Made by a program: the position numbers and the translations under genes. DNA of 64,000 nucleotides from Conchocele bisecta (Eukaryota; Mollusca; Bivalvia; Lucinida; Thyasiridae), in the NCBI GenBank assembly GCA_029237695.1, contig CM055269.1, forward strand, positions 35,325,175 through 35,389,174, read 5' to 3'. Shown one piece after another: positions 43,101-52,861 of this stretch. The notes under the pieces were generated by a model. The model searched no databases, was not told the DNA's origin, and was given only the letters and a program-made list of their open reading frames with translations. Within the stretch, counting starts at the first letter, position 1. Each line of letters opens with the position of its first letter.

Positions 43101-44057
43101 CAGCTTGAAATGCTCTTCGACCTTCTTAATATCGTCCAGGGGAATTCCCTGGCTACCCGGTCCGTTATCATGCCCGAGATATTCGCGAGCCAGAGCTCGT
43201 GCCTTCTCACAACAGCGGTCTGGTCTCCCTCCACGTTGGATGGCTATGCACCTAAACAGACACAAGTAATCGTCGTACGTGTCGACGGAATACATTCCCT
43301 TTTTCTGTCTTAACCAGTCTGGGAGTTTTCCCGCTCCCATGAGAAGTTGTTGTGCGTCGATGATCATCTTCAACTCGACCGATATCCAACGAACGAAGGT
43401 CCATTTTGTGTTTGGTCTATCGACTTTGTCGATGTCCATTCGACCTTTCTCTCTATCGGATATCCAACTCTCGGCTTTGGCGATCTCGTTTATCCACGGA
43501 CTGCCCTTTGATTGTTTGTGATAGATCATAGTAGCGTCGGTCTCTATGTTCCTAATACGATACGAGCACGAATACCTCAGATAACATGCCGTGGTCATCT
43601 CTGGGCGAATTTTATTCATTATGCGATTAGCGATCTCCCCGTCTACCCCCCTCTCGAAAGTCCATACTATCTTCCTCCTACCCCTATCAACAGTTTCCCT
43701 AACTTCGGCTTCTTCGGCGAGAATCCTGGGACCCTCCTCCACCAAAGCTCTGGCGATATCTCTCCTCTTCGTGGGAGGTCTCCCCACCAACCCTTGATAA
43801 ATCTTATTGTAGTACGCCTTGTATAGGGGTTTTCTACGTGCGCTGGGATCTTCTTTTACACGCTGCGCGTAAGCGGTGGCACGCAGACTGGCCGTCGTCT
43901 CGTTCTCCAATTTCTCGGAGCATTTTTCGGGGTCGGCGGGCAGTCGTCCGGTCGAAACCGCACGCCGCAGCCTCTCCTCGTAGACGACGGCTCGCGCGTC
44001 ACGTATCCTATCTGCTATATCTTTCTTGACTCTCAAACCTCTTAGGAAATTCCCCAA
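40151..44057 (-). pseudogene. Protein-primed family B DNA polymerase, multiply broken
   Basis: About 1,300 codons on the minus strand. The N-terminal frame 44057-43011 is helical and basic, then has SVDTYDDYLCLFRCIAIQRG, a pattern reminiscent of OTU-like cysteine proteases. Frame 43065-42268 has a zinc-finger-like CTGCQQRFTKLCNIHRHATTC (split: C-x2-C...H-x5-C), a Vsr/restriction-nuclease-like FQFHGCYWHGCPSHC, and ExoI (VYDFEAYLD). Frame 42334-41885 has ExoII (VVGFNCSRYDMNLIKQYF) and an ExoIII-like YDYKTVKSHF. Frame 41821-40577 has palm motif A (LGYDANALYLS) and motif B (FKLVGNACCGKLIE). Motif C (IQMDTDSMYF) is readable around 40,575 in a shifted phase, and the C-terminal end is 40537-40151. 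Lesions: shifts near 43,040, 42,300, 40,697 and 40,560, and a TGA at 41885-41887. It converges on the integrase. Confidence 0.85.
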
Positions 44058-44083
44058 CTCTTAGCTTGCTCTCTCATTTGCTT

Positions 44084-44575
44084 TATGGTAGGCATTATAC
44101 TGAGTATAACCAATAGATTTTTATCTACAATAGGGTGTAAGTTTATATTTTATTTTATTTGTAATAAATGTATGACAGATTGTTGTAATATACTTAGTAT
44201 AACTTATGGATAACTTGTCTTTAATAGGGTGTCAGTTTATATTTGTGACAGATTGGTGTAAAATACTGAGTATAACTTATGGATTTCTTATCTTTAATAG
44301 GGTGTCAGTTTATATTTTATTCGTAATAAAGTATGACAGATTGTTGTAATATACTTAGTATAACTTATGGATAACTTGTCTTTAATAGGGTGTCAGTTTA
44401 TATTTGTGACAGATTGCTGTAAAATACTGAGTATAACTTATGGATTTCTTATCTTTAATAGGGTGTCAGTTGTTATTTTATTCGTAATAAAAGTATGACA
44501 GATTGTTATATATATATACTGAGTATAACATAGGGATTTTTATCTCTAATAGGGTGTATCTTCTCATGTCATAAA
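44084..44575. repeat. Higher-order tandem repeat at the right end
   Basis: AGTATAAC marks monomers at 44103, 44196, 44269, 44357, 44430 and 44522: alternating steps of 73 and 88-93 bases, i.e. a ~161-base higher-order unit. Each has AATAGGGTGTCAGTTTATAT and ATGACAGATTG. Tandem arrays at termini are common in Polinton-type elements, so this probably belongs to the right arm. Confidence 0.85.
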
Positions 44576-44590
44576 TATATGGTCTCGCGG

Positions 44591-44697
44591 TAGTAGTATA
44601 TAAGAGTCACCAATGATACCACCATGCGGTGGGGGCGCCGCGCGTAGCCGGTGCCTTCCAGAGGGTGATGGTATCATTGTGACTTTTATATACTACT
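44591..44697. repeat. Foldback, 29-bp arms
   Basis: AGTAGTATATAAGAGTCAC...AATGATACCA is mirrored by TGGTATCATTGTGAC...ATATACTACT. The loop contains ACCATGCGGTGGGGGCGCC. It separates the viral right arm from a half MITE. Confidence 0.85.
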
Positions 44698-44880
44698 CCA
44701 GGAAATTTAAATTGATGGATTTACATTTATTGAGCATAGGCTGCATATGCAGCCTATGCTCAATAAATGTAAATCCAATAATTGTTTACAAGAAAACATT
44801 GCTAATGTGAAATGTACAGACTATCATAATGTTGCACTTACGAACATTTTAGTCGTACGATGTTTAGTGAAACGGGCCCC
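44698..44880. repeat. Family A MITE, left arm missing
   Basis: Starts CCAGGAAATTTAAATTGATG, keeps the GAGCATAGGCTGCATATGCA centre and ends TTTAGTGAAACGGGCCCC. The first ~60 bases are absent exactly at the junction with the viral side. Confidence 0.85.
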
Positions 44881-45550
44881 CGATGTGTGGAAATATTTAG
44901 CGGCTGTACTCGCATGTATTTAATAGACATGTTGGTAATAGAAACTTCCGTGGGTGTTTACATAAAATTGATAGAAATATGCATACAAAATAAGCACATG
45001 CCCTGGTGTACTGCAACCTCCAACAAATGTGTATTCCGACAGTGACTCGACTCTTGTAGAATAGCCATACGACTGGACTACTGGACACTCCCCTGTCCGC
45101 TAATACGGACGAACAATTACCCACGTACAATGTTTGTGACAAATCAGTCGGAAGCGAATTTAATTGGATCATCACGAGCCAAACAAATACAACTCGTGTA
45201 CGCAATCACCATAGACAGCAGTATTACATTAAACAACAATACACTGTTACATGTACATACATACTAGCTGATGAACGTACGCAAGCACATAATCATAAAG
45301 TTCTTCTACAAGGCAAAGCGTAATTGTACATCACAAACATCGTACTAAAAGTTTTGTCTGCTACATGGACAACGTGTATGTTTTCCTCAATGCTCCGGTC
45401 GACTAATTGGTGTCCACTTCTGAGTTGCAATTAGTTGTTCCACACTCCTTCCTCAATGGCCAAGATGACACATAATTGCGATCCCCAGGACAGCATTTAT
45501 GCATCTTTTTTTGCATTTTAAAGCTATTTGTAGGTGTTGATGGGATTAAT
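44881..45550. other. Spacer, nothing supported
   Basis: No gene or repeat recognised; frames are short and overlap on both strands. Confidence 0.4.
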
Positions 45551-45671
45551 AGAATAGTAGGTTAGTGCAGTGAATGAGAAAATATGTCAGGCGCGGCATG
45601 GGAACGGGATGGGATCCCCCGTTTCCTTGCCAGATATTGTTTCCCATTCACGGCACTAACCCACTATTCTC
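45551..45671. repeat. Family E' foldback (copy 2)
   Basis: AGAATAGTAGGTTAGTGCAG ... GGCACTAACCCACTATTCT with inner GAATGAGAAAAT/TGTTTCCCATTC. It matches 5271-5412. Confidence 0.8.
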
Positions 45672-45715
45672 TGCATACTTGATATCAGAAGATATTAGCA
45701 TGGTATTATATTTAT

Positions 45716-46023
45716 CAGTAGCCTATTTCATCAACATTGCAAAGTATACTTATCTAGCAAATTATACTTTGAGGGAGTAATAACTTAGTTTCCCCGAAAT
45801 GCATTATTTCACATAGAACTAACCACTGCATATATTTGATGATAAAATGTATGCAGAATTATTATACTGAATTTATTACATTATCACAGCCAAAATGGCT
45901 GTGATAATGTAATAAATTCAGTATAATACAAATTAATAAATTTATCATAAAATTGAAAATTTCTCCCTCAAAGTATACTTTGCTAGATAAGTATACTTTG
46001 CAATGTTCGTGAAATAGGCTACA
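45716..46023. repeat. Family B MITE (full length)
   Basis: CAGTAGCCTATTTCATCAAC ... GTTCGTGAAATAGGCTAC, with both CAAAGTATACTT blocks and the GCCAAAATGGC centre. Confidence 0.9.
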
Positions 46024-46039
46024 GGTAGCGTCGTATGCT

Positions 46040-46620
46040 ACACAATGAGCAAATATGACAAGCGTGTTCGTTGAAAAGAACGCGGATTTGTTTCCCTTGC
46101 CTCACTACACTGACGTCATTCGGTGGTAGTTTTGAATCCGCCGCGACCCAGATACGCGTAACATATAGGCAATGTAAGATATGATATTTTGATATCAGCC
46201 AGCACTCCAGTAGCATGTAGTAGGCCGATTCAAACATCATTATCTGATGAATCTCGTTATATCTGCGTTGCACTGTATTCAAACATATCGAACGTATCAC
46301 GCTTTGACGCACTTTGGGCAGTGATTATAGCGGTATGCACAGTTCCTTATTTTATCAAGTAACTCGGTATGCAATGACCGAATATACGCCGACTGATAAC
46401 AAATGGTAGCTTATCAGGTAACGAGCTTTGTATTGTTCGAATACGTACTAACAGCATGTCGTATCAGGCATTGACCTGATAGGAATATCCGGGTTACAAC
46501 GGAATATAGCTGATATTTCATTGGCCAAGCGACGTCATATGACGTTACCGAATGTCGGCACTGGATTGACGTCACATAAACAAGTCTGCGTTATTTTCAA
46601 AGAAAACCACGTGACAAGTT
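46040..46620. repeat. CRE-rich repeat tail, two inverted copies
   Basis: 46060-46160 (AACGCGGATTTGTTTCCCTT...CTGACGTCATTCGGTGG) and, inverted, 46460-46620 (GACGTCATATGACGTTACCG...AAACAAGTCTGCGTT). These match the tails after the family E hairpins at 17985 and 25840. A third related block is at about 47,205-47,345. The element is an inverted pair without the family E hairpin. Confidence 0.65.
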
Positions 46621-46665
46621 CTCATCATGTAGCCTAAAATACAGGGTTGCCCAAAAAAACTTGGA

Positions 46666-46935
46666 CACATTTTATAACTCTTATAATTCCAGCACACAAA
46701 TAAAACAAATGGCTGCAGTCTGTCAAAATAAACACATTATCTTGATGAATTTATTTAAAATGCTGGAATTATAAGGAATGAATGGCCTTTTTGTGGAATT
46801 TATCGGGGATATAAACTTGGAAAAGTCGCGGCAATACTGGACGAGGTCTTCCGGCCTTCGTCCAGTATTCCCGTGACTTTTCCAAGTTTATATCCCGATA
46901 AATTCCACAAAAAGGCCATTCATTCCTATAATATC
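46666..46935. repeat. Family C element
   Basis: TATAATTCCAGCACACAAAT, AATGCTGGAATTATAAGGAA, then the GAATGGCCTTTTTGTGGAA hairpin mirrored around GTCGCGGCAATACTGGACGA. It is preceded by GGGTTGCCCAAAAAAACTTG. Confidence 0.8.
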
Positions 46936-47581
46936 TCCATACATAATCTTTTAATCTTCACAAAGTTTGGTATACATATTTGTTATTACATTTTGCAAAT
47001 GAAATTCATATTTACTTTATCGAAACTACATGCATACCGTTGCCATAGCGATTTTCACCTTACTGGATCGAAATCGAAAGAACAAATTGTACCTAATGCT
47101 ATACAACTGCTATAAAATGGTACTAAACCACCTTCCTGCCGCAAAATCGCATTTAGTACATTAGATCCATCATTGAATAATACAATATTAGACAGATATG
47201 CTCTATATCCTGCATTGACTAGATACGCATATCCTGGTCACAACGACTTTCGCGAACCTTCCGCTGTCGAGCGGCGTCACATAATGTTACCGAATGATGT
47301 CAGTGTAACGACACAACGTGGACAATTCCGCGTTCTTTTAAACGAAAACCATGCTATATTTATCTATTCTTTATCGTAAAACATTGTCTGAGAATTAGAA
47401 TACTAGTATATTTTAATACCAGGACAACGGTCAGGACCTGACAAGGATTAGGATCAGCCTAGCCCCAGATCAGACCATCGTAGCCAAGCAGTAATACAAA
47501 TCATAACATATTTAACAGAGAGCCATAGTGTTCGAAGAGAGTTGTTAGTTGTCTAACAAGTGTGTATATAATATAAACACA
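46936..47581. other. Upstream region of the 47.6 kb gene
   Basis: No gene. It contains a CRE-rich block (47,205-47,345: CGGCGTCACATAATGTTACC, TGTAACGACACAACG). ATATTTAACAG|AGAGCC near 47,517 could be a splice acceptor if the gene has upstream exons. Confidence 0.4.
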
Positions 47582-49958
47582 ATGATGTCCTTCAAGTTCT
47601 TGGATTATCTCATTGTGCATGCCGAAGATATATGGCTGGTATACATGTATTCATTTAAACACTATACCAATGTTTATTCGCAGAATTCTAAAGATGTTAC
47701 ACATCAAAAAGAAGGTCCAACATATGACGCTAAAAATAACCACAGTGAAGTAAATAGCAACGCTAACAACGCTGGTGCTGGTGTTAAAGTATATACAGAG
47801 AAACAGGACGGTGTCAGTGAAGTCAAACAACTAACACAAAGAACAACTAATGATGTACACTCAAGTAACACAATACACGAAACATCGCCTTATAGGATAT
47901 GCGAAAAGGACAAGGAACATATTATAGATCCATCGATTAGCAGTACACGCATTAAATCAGAAAAGGGGCCCGAAATTTCCGACAATAACAAACAGCAGCA
48001 ACCTACTAAAATAATATCATTAACAAATTGTTCAAATCATAAACCGCCTGAATCAGACCATCCAGTCGTCGATAAACAACAACGACAACAACAGCAGAAT
48101 GTTCTCCATCCTAACAAAGATAACAGGACGACAGAAGAAGACGCATTGACCTGTACTGCAGTTCAGAAGAATGAATGTACGCCATTAATTGCAACTATTC
48201 ACAGTGACAAAAATCACCAGTCACACGACATGTCGAGCAGTATAGTTAAACGTGAGGAATCAAAGGAAACATTACCACTTGGTGATACAAGCGAAGCGCA
48301 TATATCGACGAATAGAACCACTATCACAACCAATAAACCACAGGCACGTGCATCAGATATGCACGTGGCCAAGAATAACCTGCAACAAAACGAGAGCATT
48401 ACCAATAAAGAAGACAGAACAAATGAAACTAAAGCTGAACATTGTCATGCAAACAAAGAGGATAATCTACAAGAAAACAAAGAACGGTCAGGCCGTGCAT
48501 CTACAAGTGGAAAAGAAGCAAATAAGAAGTGTTGGAATTCACTTTCATACATTGAAAAGTACCATCAACCGAGGAACGCTGATGTTAAAAGTGCAATACA
48601 GAATGCAGCGAACGAGCTGTTTGCTAAGCATAATAAGAAATATAAACGGCATATACAGTCACAGGTCAGCACCTCAAAAACTACAATAACAACAACCAAT
48701 ATAGCCAAGACAGTAAACGTTCGAGTTCGCAACCCCGCAATTCGGGACCGAAATTCAGACCGATTATCACAAACTGTTTCCAGAGTATCAGAATGTAGCA
48801 CCTCTGCAACAGAATGTATCTGTCATAAAAGCAACACCGGCCAATGTAATAAGACAACCACGTTACCGGCCAGCAGTTTATCGGTAGATTCAATAGAAAA
48901 CGGAGATGGAGACAATAGTCATATCCAATTGAAGGAATCGTATTTTCAACATTCGAAAGCAAGAATATTGGAGTATGCAGATATGACTCAAGATGTATCT
49001 CTGGAAAAGATCAAGAATTCGGAAGATACAACAAGCCTAAATATTCAATATAATGTAGTAAAGAGACTGCAACCTGTCTTGGATGACAACAGAAGCAATG
49101 TTTTAAAATCATCGTCTAATGTCTTAAATGGAAATATGCCATCATCAATAATGCCTTTGAGTGCATTGGACGAGGTTCATACTGAATCACTGGAATCCAG
49201 TAACACGGATCACGACAGTGACATAGAAGAAATTTCATTACCCCAAATATATCTCACTATGCAGACCATCAAAGCAGACAAGACAGCGGATAATCCACAA
49301 ATGAAATATCCACAAGAAACACCGATTCCGGAACAAGCGTGTATACTTACAAAGCCATTGTTGCTAACAATGTTGATGTTGGAGCGCCAGCGAGCAATAT
49401 TTCGTGAACACAAACGAATGTATAATCAGGAAATGGGAATTGCGGCAGCGAATACGGTACGAATGTTAATAGAAACTATCGCGCAAGAAAACAGAACGCA
49501 ATCGTTTGCTGATATTAATAACATTCTCACTGAGATAATCAATTATGCTGTCCAAACGGCTGAATCCAATATTGCATCGATTAGACAGAGGGAATCAGAT
49601 GCGGACGCCGAAGAATTGTTTGCACAGTCACAAACCCTAAATCCATGGCATCATGAAAACATTGTACCAGTTGCAATGACGCCCAATGAAGTCATTGTTA
49701 ACATCTCGAAAGGCCTGGGTCAACTCCTGACACTTAAAGATGAACATGGACGGGTCCAGCTGCGGCTAAACCTTTCCAACCACACAATCGTACAAGCGCC
49801 CAATACGGCAGCTCAGTCAAAGCAACCACACACGACCGGGTCGTCAAATGTGACATGCAGGAGCATGGGGTACGCAGAGGAAGTAACCAATGATGGCAGC
49901 TTTACAGGAAATCATGACAACGTCTCTTCACTGGATACATCGTATTACGGTCTGGAAG
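47582..49958 (+). CDS. Long exon of a low-complexity host protein
   Basis: ATG 47582 (or 47585) starts a frame of ~792 codons ending at a splice donor, AAG|GTAAAC after 49958, in phase 1. Residues 1-30 are hydrophobic/aromatic (MMSFKFLDYLIVHAEDIWLV). Residues 40-560 are Asn/Gln/Thr/Lys/Ser-rich and probably disordered, with short Q runs. The last ~240 residues look folded and helical (KPLLLTMLMLERQRAIFREH, AAANTVRMLIETIAQENRTQ, ADINNILTEIINYAVQTAES), followed by VPVAMTPNEVIVNISKGLGQ and a beta-like VQLRLNLSNHTIV. I do not recognise the family. Base composition matches the AT-rich host and there are no stops over 2.4 kb, so this is real coding sequence rather than chance. It could also belong to an unrecognised transposon. 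Confidence 0.7.
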
Positions 49959-50364
49959 GTAAACATTGTTTATTTCTTTCATTACCAACTTTTTGATTTC
50001 CCAGTTATACCGCCTGGCCTGTCTGTTTCTGTTTCTCCCAATGCATGACATTAATATATTGTTAAGTCTGCGAACATTTGAATGTACCGACGGTAGTTTT
50101 AATGCGCCGCCTATCCGTGCACAATTAAAGCAATGACGTGTTGCAAGTATCAGCATGACCAGCTGTATCCGCACACATCGGTGCTGATGGTACGTTATCT
50201 GATGCTGACAGACGCGGGTATATTGCTTGATCTCTTGATCACATACACATGTCCATTATATACATATGTTGGACACACGTGCATTGCAATCGGTTGGGTA
50301 TTCAATAGTTGTGCATAATTTACAAAGCTGCTAATGCATTTTTTGCACTCCAATTTTCACTCAG
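49959..50364 (+). other. Inferred intron (GT...AG), 406 bp
   Basis: Starts GTAAACATTG and ends with a pyrimidine-rich TTTTTGCACTCCAATTTTCACTCAG. Splicing joins phase 1 to a codon that keeps the downstream frame open. Confidence 0.65.
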
Positions 50365-50627
50365 ATTTCACTGGGTTGAACTGGACCAGCGAAGCAGCGT
50401 CATGGCCATTTATCGCAGTTGAGCCAACCGTCCAGGTGAGGGGAAACACATGCGGCCTCCCAATGACGCCTCTTCAACAGCGTGTATGCATGTTCTGTGA
50501 CTGCGACAAAGAACCATGTCACGTGACGAAGCAGGAAATCCTTGGTGAACCGGGAACCATGGTTGATGACGACATATCACGTGATACAGTAACATTTAAC
50601 CGAGCACCCGGAGCACCGCTGAGATAG
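50365..50627 (+). CDS. Second exon of the 47.6 kb gene
   Basis: Begins after TTTTCACTCAG at 50364. The first two bases complete a split codon and the frame reads FTGLNWTSEAASWPFIAVEP, then a cysteine-rich stretch (RVCMFCDCDKEPC) and ends at TAG 50625-50627, which makes a natural C-terminus of ~88 residues. A strong internal donor, CAG|GTGAGG after 50435, could instead end this exon early, giving an alternative isoform. I cannot choose between them from sequence alone. Confidence 0.55.
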
Positions 50628-50941
50628 ACAATGTATACTACAAGAAGTTTTTGTCTATCCCATTTTTTTACCATTACTTCCTTCAAATGAGGTTTTCTAC
50701 ATTTTCCAGAACAGAATCACGACGTTAAATCTTGCTTAAATGTGTATACCTGAATTTTATGCTGCATGACTATAATTGTACAAAAAAAATAATCTGTCTC
50801 CACGATATTTTCTTTCGATGAAGTTAAATGAAATATTTAATTGTTTTCAAAATGACTAAAATATACGTTTTTAAGCAAAACACAAATTACATAGAGTTTA
50901 TTCGACAACCATTTTGAAATACTGTTTTATTTCCGAGACAT
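50628..50941. other. 3' flank, nothing supported
   Basis: AT-rich. ACATTTTCCAG at about 50,699 could be a splice acceptor. No clear AATAAA close to the stop. Confidence 0.4.
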
Positions 50942-51238
50942 CAGTAGTCTATTTCACCAAGATTGCAAAGTATACTTTACTAGCAAAGTATACTTTGAGG
51001 GAGTAATCATTTATTTTTCCTGAAATACATTATTTCATATAGAACTAACAAATGCATATATTTGATGATTAAAAGTATGCAGAATTATTATACTGAATTT
51101 ATTACAAAATGGCTGTGATAATGTAATAAATTCAGTATAATAAATATTAATAAATTTATCATAAAATTGAAAATTTCTCCCTCAAAGTATTCTTTGCTAC
51201 TAAAGAATACTTTGCAATGTTGGTGAAATAGGCTACTG
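50942..51238. repeat. Family B MITE
   Basis: CAGTAGTCTATTTCACCAAG ... GTTGGTGAAATAGGCTACTG. The left half of the central palindrome is partly lost (GAATTTATTACAAAATGGCT). Confidence 0.9.
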
Positions 51239-51754
51239 GAATCCAATAAAGAAACGAGTATAGATTACGAGTATAGATTACGAGTATAGATTACTTAATA
51301 CTTGTTTTTCACTCACATGTAAAGTGTATATACACTAATGATACCATTTAAATTTTGACTAATTTTATCAATGTTTAACCACCATGATTTGACTAAACTA
51401 GTAGCATTAGGTCATGTTTGCTTACACAAGTTGACAGTAAACATTGAGTATATATTTTGCCTGCAAATATAATATCATGGCTTTATACATTTTATTAAAT
51501 TGCTAATGTATATTGCCCACTGCCTGCTTCAAATAAATAGGAAATAAAAATGATAAGTCACCATACGTGTTTCAAAAATAATATGTTTTCCTCGATATAA
51601 AATGTTAAAGATCTCATTTGTGGCACCTTTTGGGAAAAGAAGGTAAGTACATGTGTATATCCCATTTCTGAATTTTATTTTTATATTTGCTAAAATCCGT
51701 GTTTTTTATAAAATTAGAAATGACAATTTCAGTATATTTTAAGTCTGTTAGGTA
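51239..51754. other. Spacer with a 14-base triplet repeat
   Basis: GAGTATAGATTAC is repeated three times at 51255-51293. Otherwise AT-rich and featureless. Confidence 0.5.
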
Positions 51755-52113
51755 ATAATTCCAGCACAAAAATATTTACACAATTCCCTAACATTTGATT
51801 GGTCCGTAGCAAGTCTCTGTCCAAAATTTATATCCCAGTAAACTCCCATGCCGAACTACTATCCGTAACCGTGAGGCGCAGTTAAAATAATTCTTAAGAA
51901 AACGGAAAATAAACACATTTTCTTAATGAATTTATTTAAAATGCTGGAATTATAAGGAATGAATGTCCTTTTTGTTGAATTTATCGGGGATATAAACTTG
52001 GAAAAGTCGTGGGAATACTGGACGAGGCCTTCCGGCCTTCGTCCAGTATTCCCGCGACTTTTCCAAGTTTATACCCCGATAAATTCCACAAAAAGGCCAT
52101 TCATTCCTATAAT
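51755..52113. repeat. Family C element (full)
   Basis: TAATAATTCCAGCACAAAAA, CAATTCCCTAACATTTGATT, AATGCTGGAATTATAAGGAA and the mirrored GAATGTCC.TTTTTGTTGAA hairpin with CTGGACGAGGCCTTCCGGCC centre. Confidence 0.85.
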
Positions 52114-52190
52114 AAACAGCAAAGCACACGTGCATTGTACCAGGATTACCATGATTACTGACACACGACTGTTAGTTCATAACACGATTT

Positions 52191-52650
52191 CTACTGTCTG
52201 TTCCACGTTTTTGTGGCGACGAACTTTTGGCTATTAAACACACTAAATCTAAAAAATATTTAAAAGTAAGTAATTTTTCATCAATAACAAAAAAGTAACC
52301 CTCCCCAACAAGTTTTATTTGATGAAATTCCATGAAATATTGATTTTATTGCGAAAAAAAGATTTTCCTATTAAAATTTAACATGGGGACTAAAAATATA
52401 AACAAATTTATTTTATTTGTGGACCGATTTTCAAAATCTAACTACTTTTCTTAATTACATTATTTTCAAGCTATCTCGCCAGGTTTCGGAGTCAATTTCT
52501 AAATTGTTTAGTTGTTTTTATCCTTCAGATTCCCATAGGAGGGTGACTTTTTTGTTATTAATGAAAAAATACTTACTTTTAAATATGTGTTAGATTTATT
52601 GTGCTTAATAACCAAAATTCGTCGGCAGCAAAACATGGAACAGACAGTAC
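52191..52650. mobile_element. Family D2 element
   Basis: CTACTGTCTGTTCCACGTTT ... AACATGGAACAGACAGTAC ends; it has lost part of the right arm but keeps AAATATTTAAAAGTAAGTAA and its mirror. Confidence 0.85.
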
Positions 52651-52734
52651 TTAGTGATATTCTGCTGATATTCGATAGGGGATCAAATTAAACTGCACAG
52701 TTAGGCAAATTAGAAGCTCGTAAACAACTGTACA

Positions 52735-52855
52735 ACCAGTTCTAAAAATTACAAGTGCCCGCTATACAGATATAATCATTTATTATTATTTACTTTACTG
52801 ATAGTGACTCGCGTTGGTGTCTGGCTATTTTCATATGCAAATGAGGCATGTCAAC
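52735..52855. repeat. Family G fragment
   Basis: AAGTGCCCGCTATACAGATA, TGATAGTGACTCGCG and CATATGCAAATGAGGCATG match 17325-17440. It ends where the microsatellite starts. Confidence 0.8.
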
Positions 52856-52861
52856 TACATG

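Larger units (their letters stand above)
28214..44600. mobile_element. Decayed Polinton/Maverick (adintovirus-like) element
   Basis: About 16.4 kb with the hallmark set of this group: protein-primed DNA polymerase B, retroviral-type integrase, packaging ATPase and a candidate capsid protein, with membrane and fiber-like late genes. The island is visibly richer in G+C and in long protein-like frames than its flanks. Left limit: break of a family G MITE at about 28214. Right limit: end of a tandem repeat at about 44560-44600, before a hairpin and a half family A MITE. No terminal inverted repeat pair or target duplication could be demonstrated, so both limits are approximate. Nearly every gene has one or more frameshifts, so the copy is probably dead, unless the indels are assembly errors. 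Confidence 0.85.

Noticed and set aside
42393..43826. Plus-strand frames of 80-135 codons over the polymerase
   Set aside because: Antisense shadows of PolB, whose motifs are explicit on the minus strand.
48252..48689. 145-codon frame inside the long host exon
   Set aside because: Out-of-phase shadow; the 815-codon frame has the longer uninterrupted run and the matching splice site.
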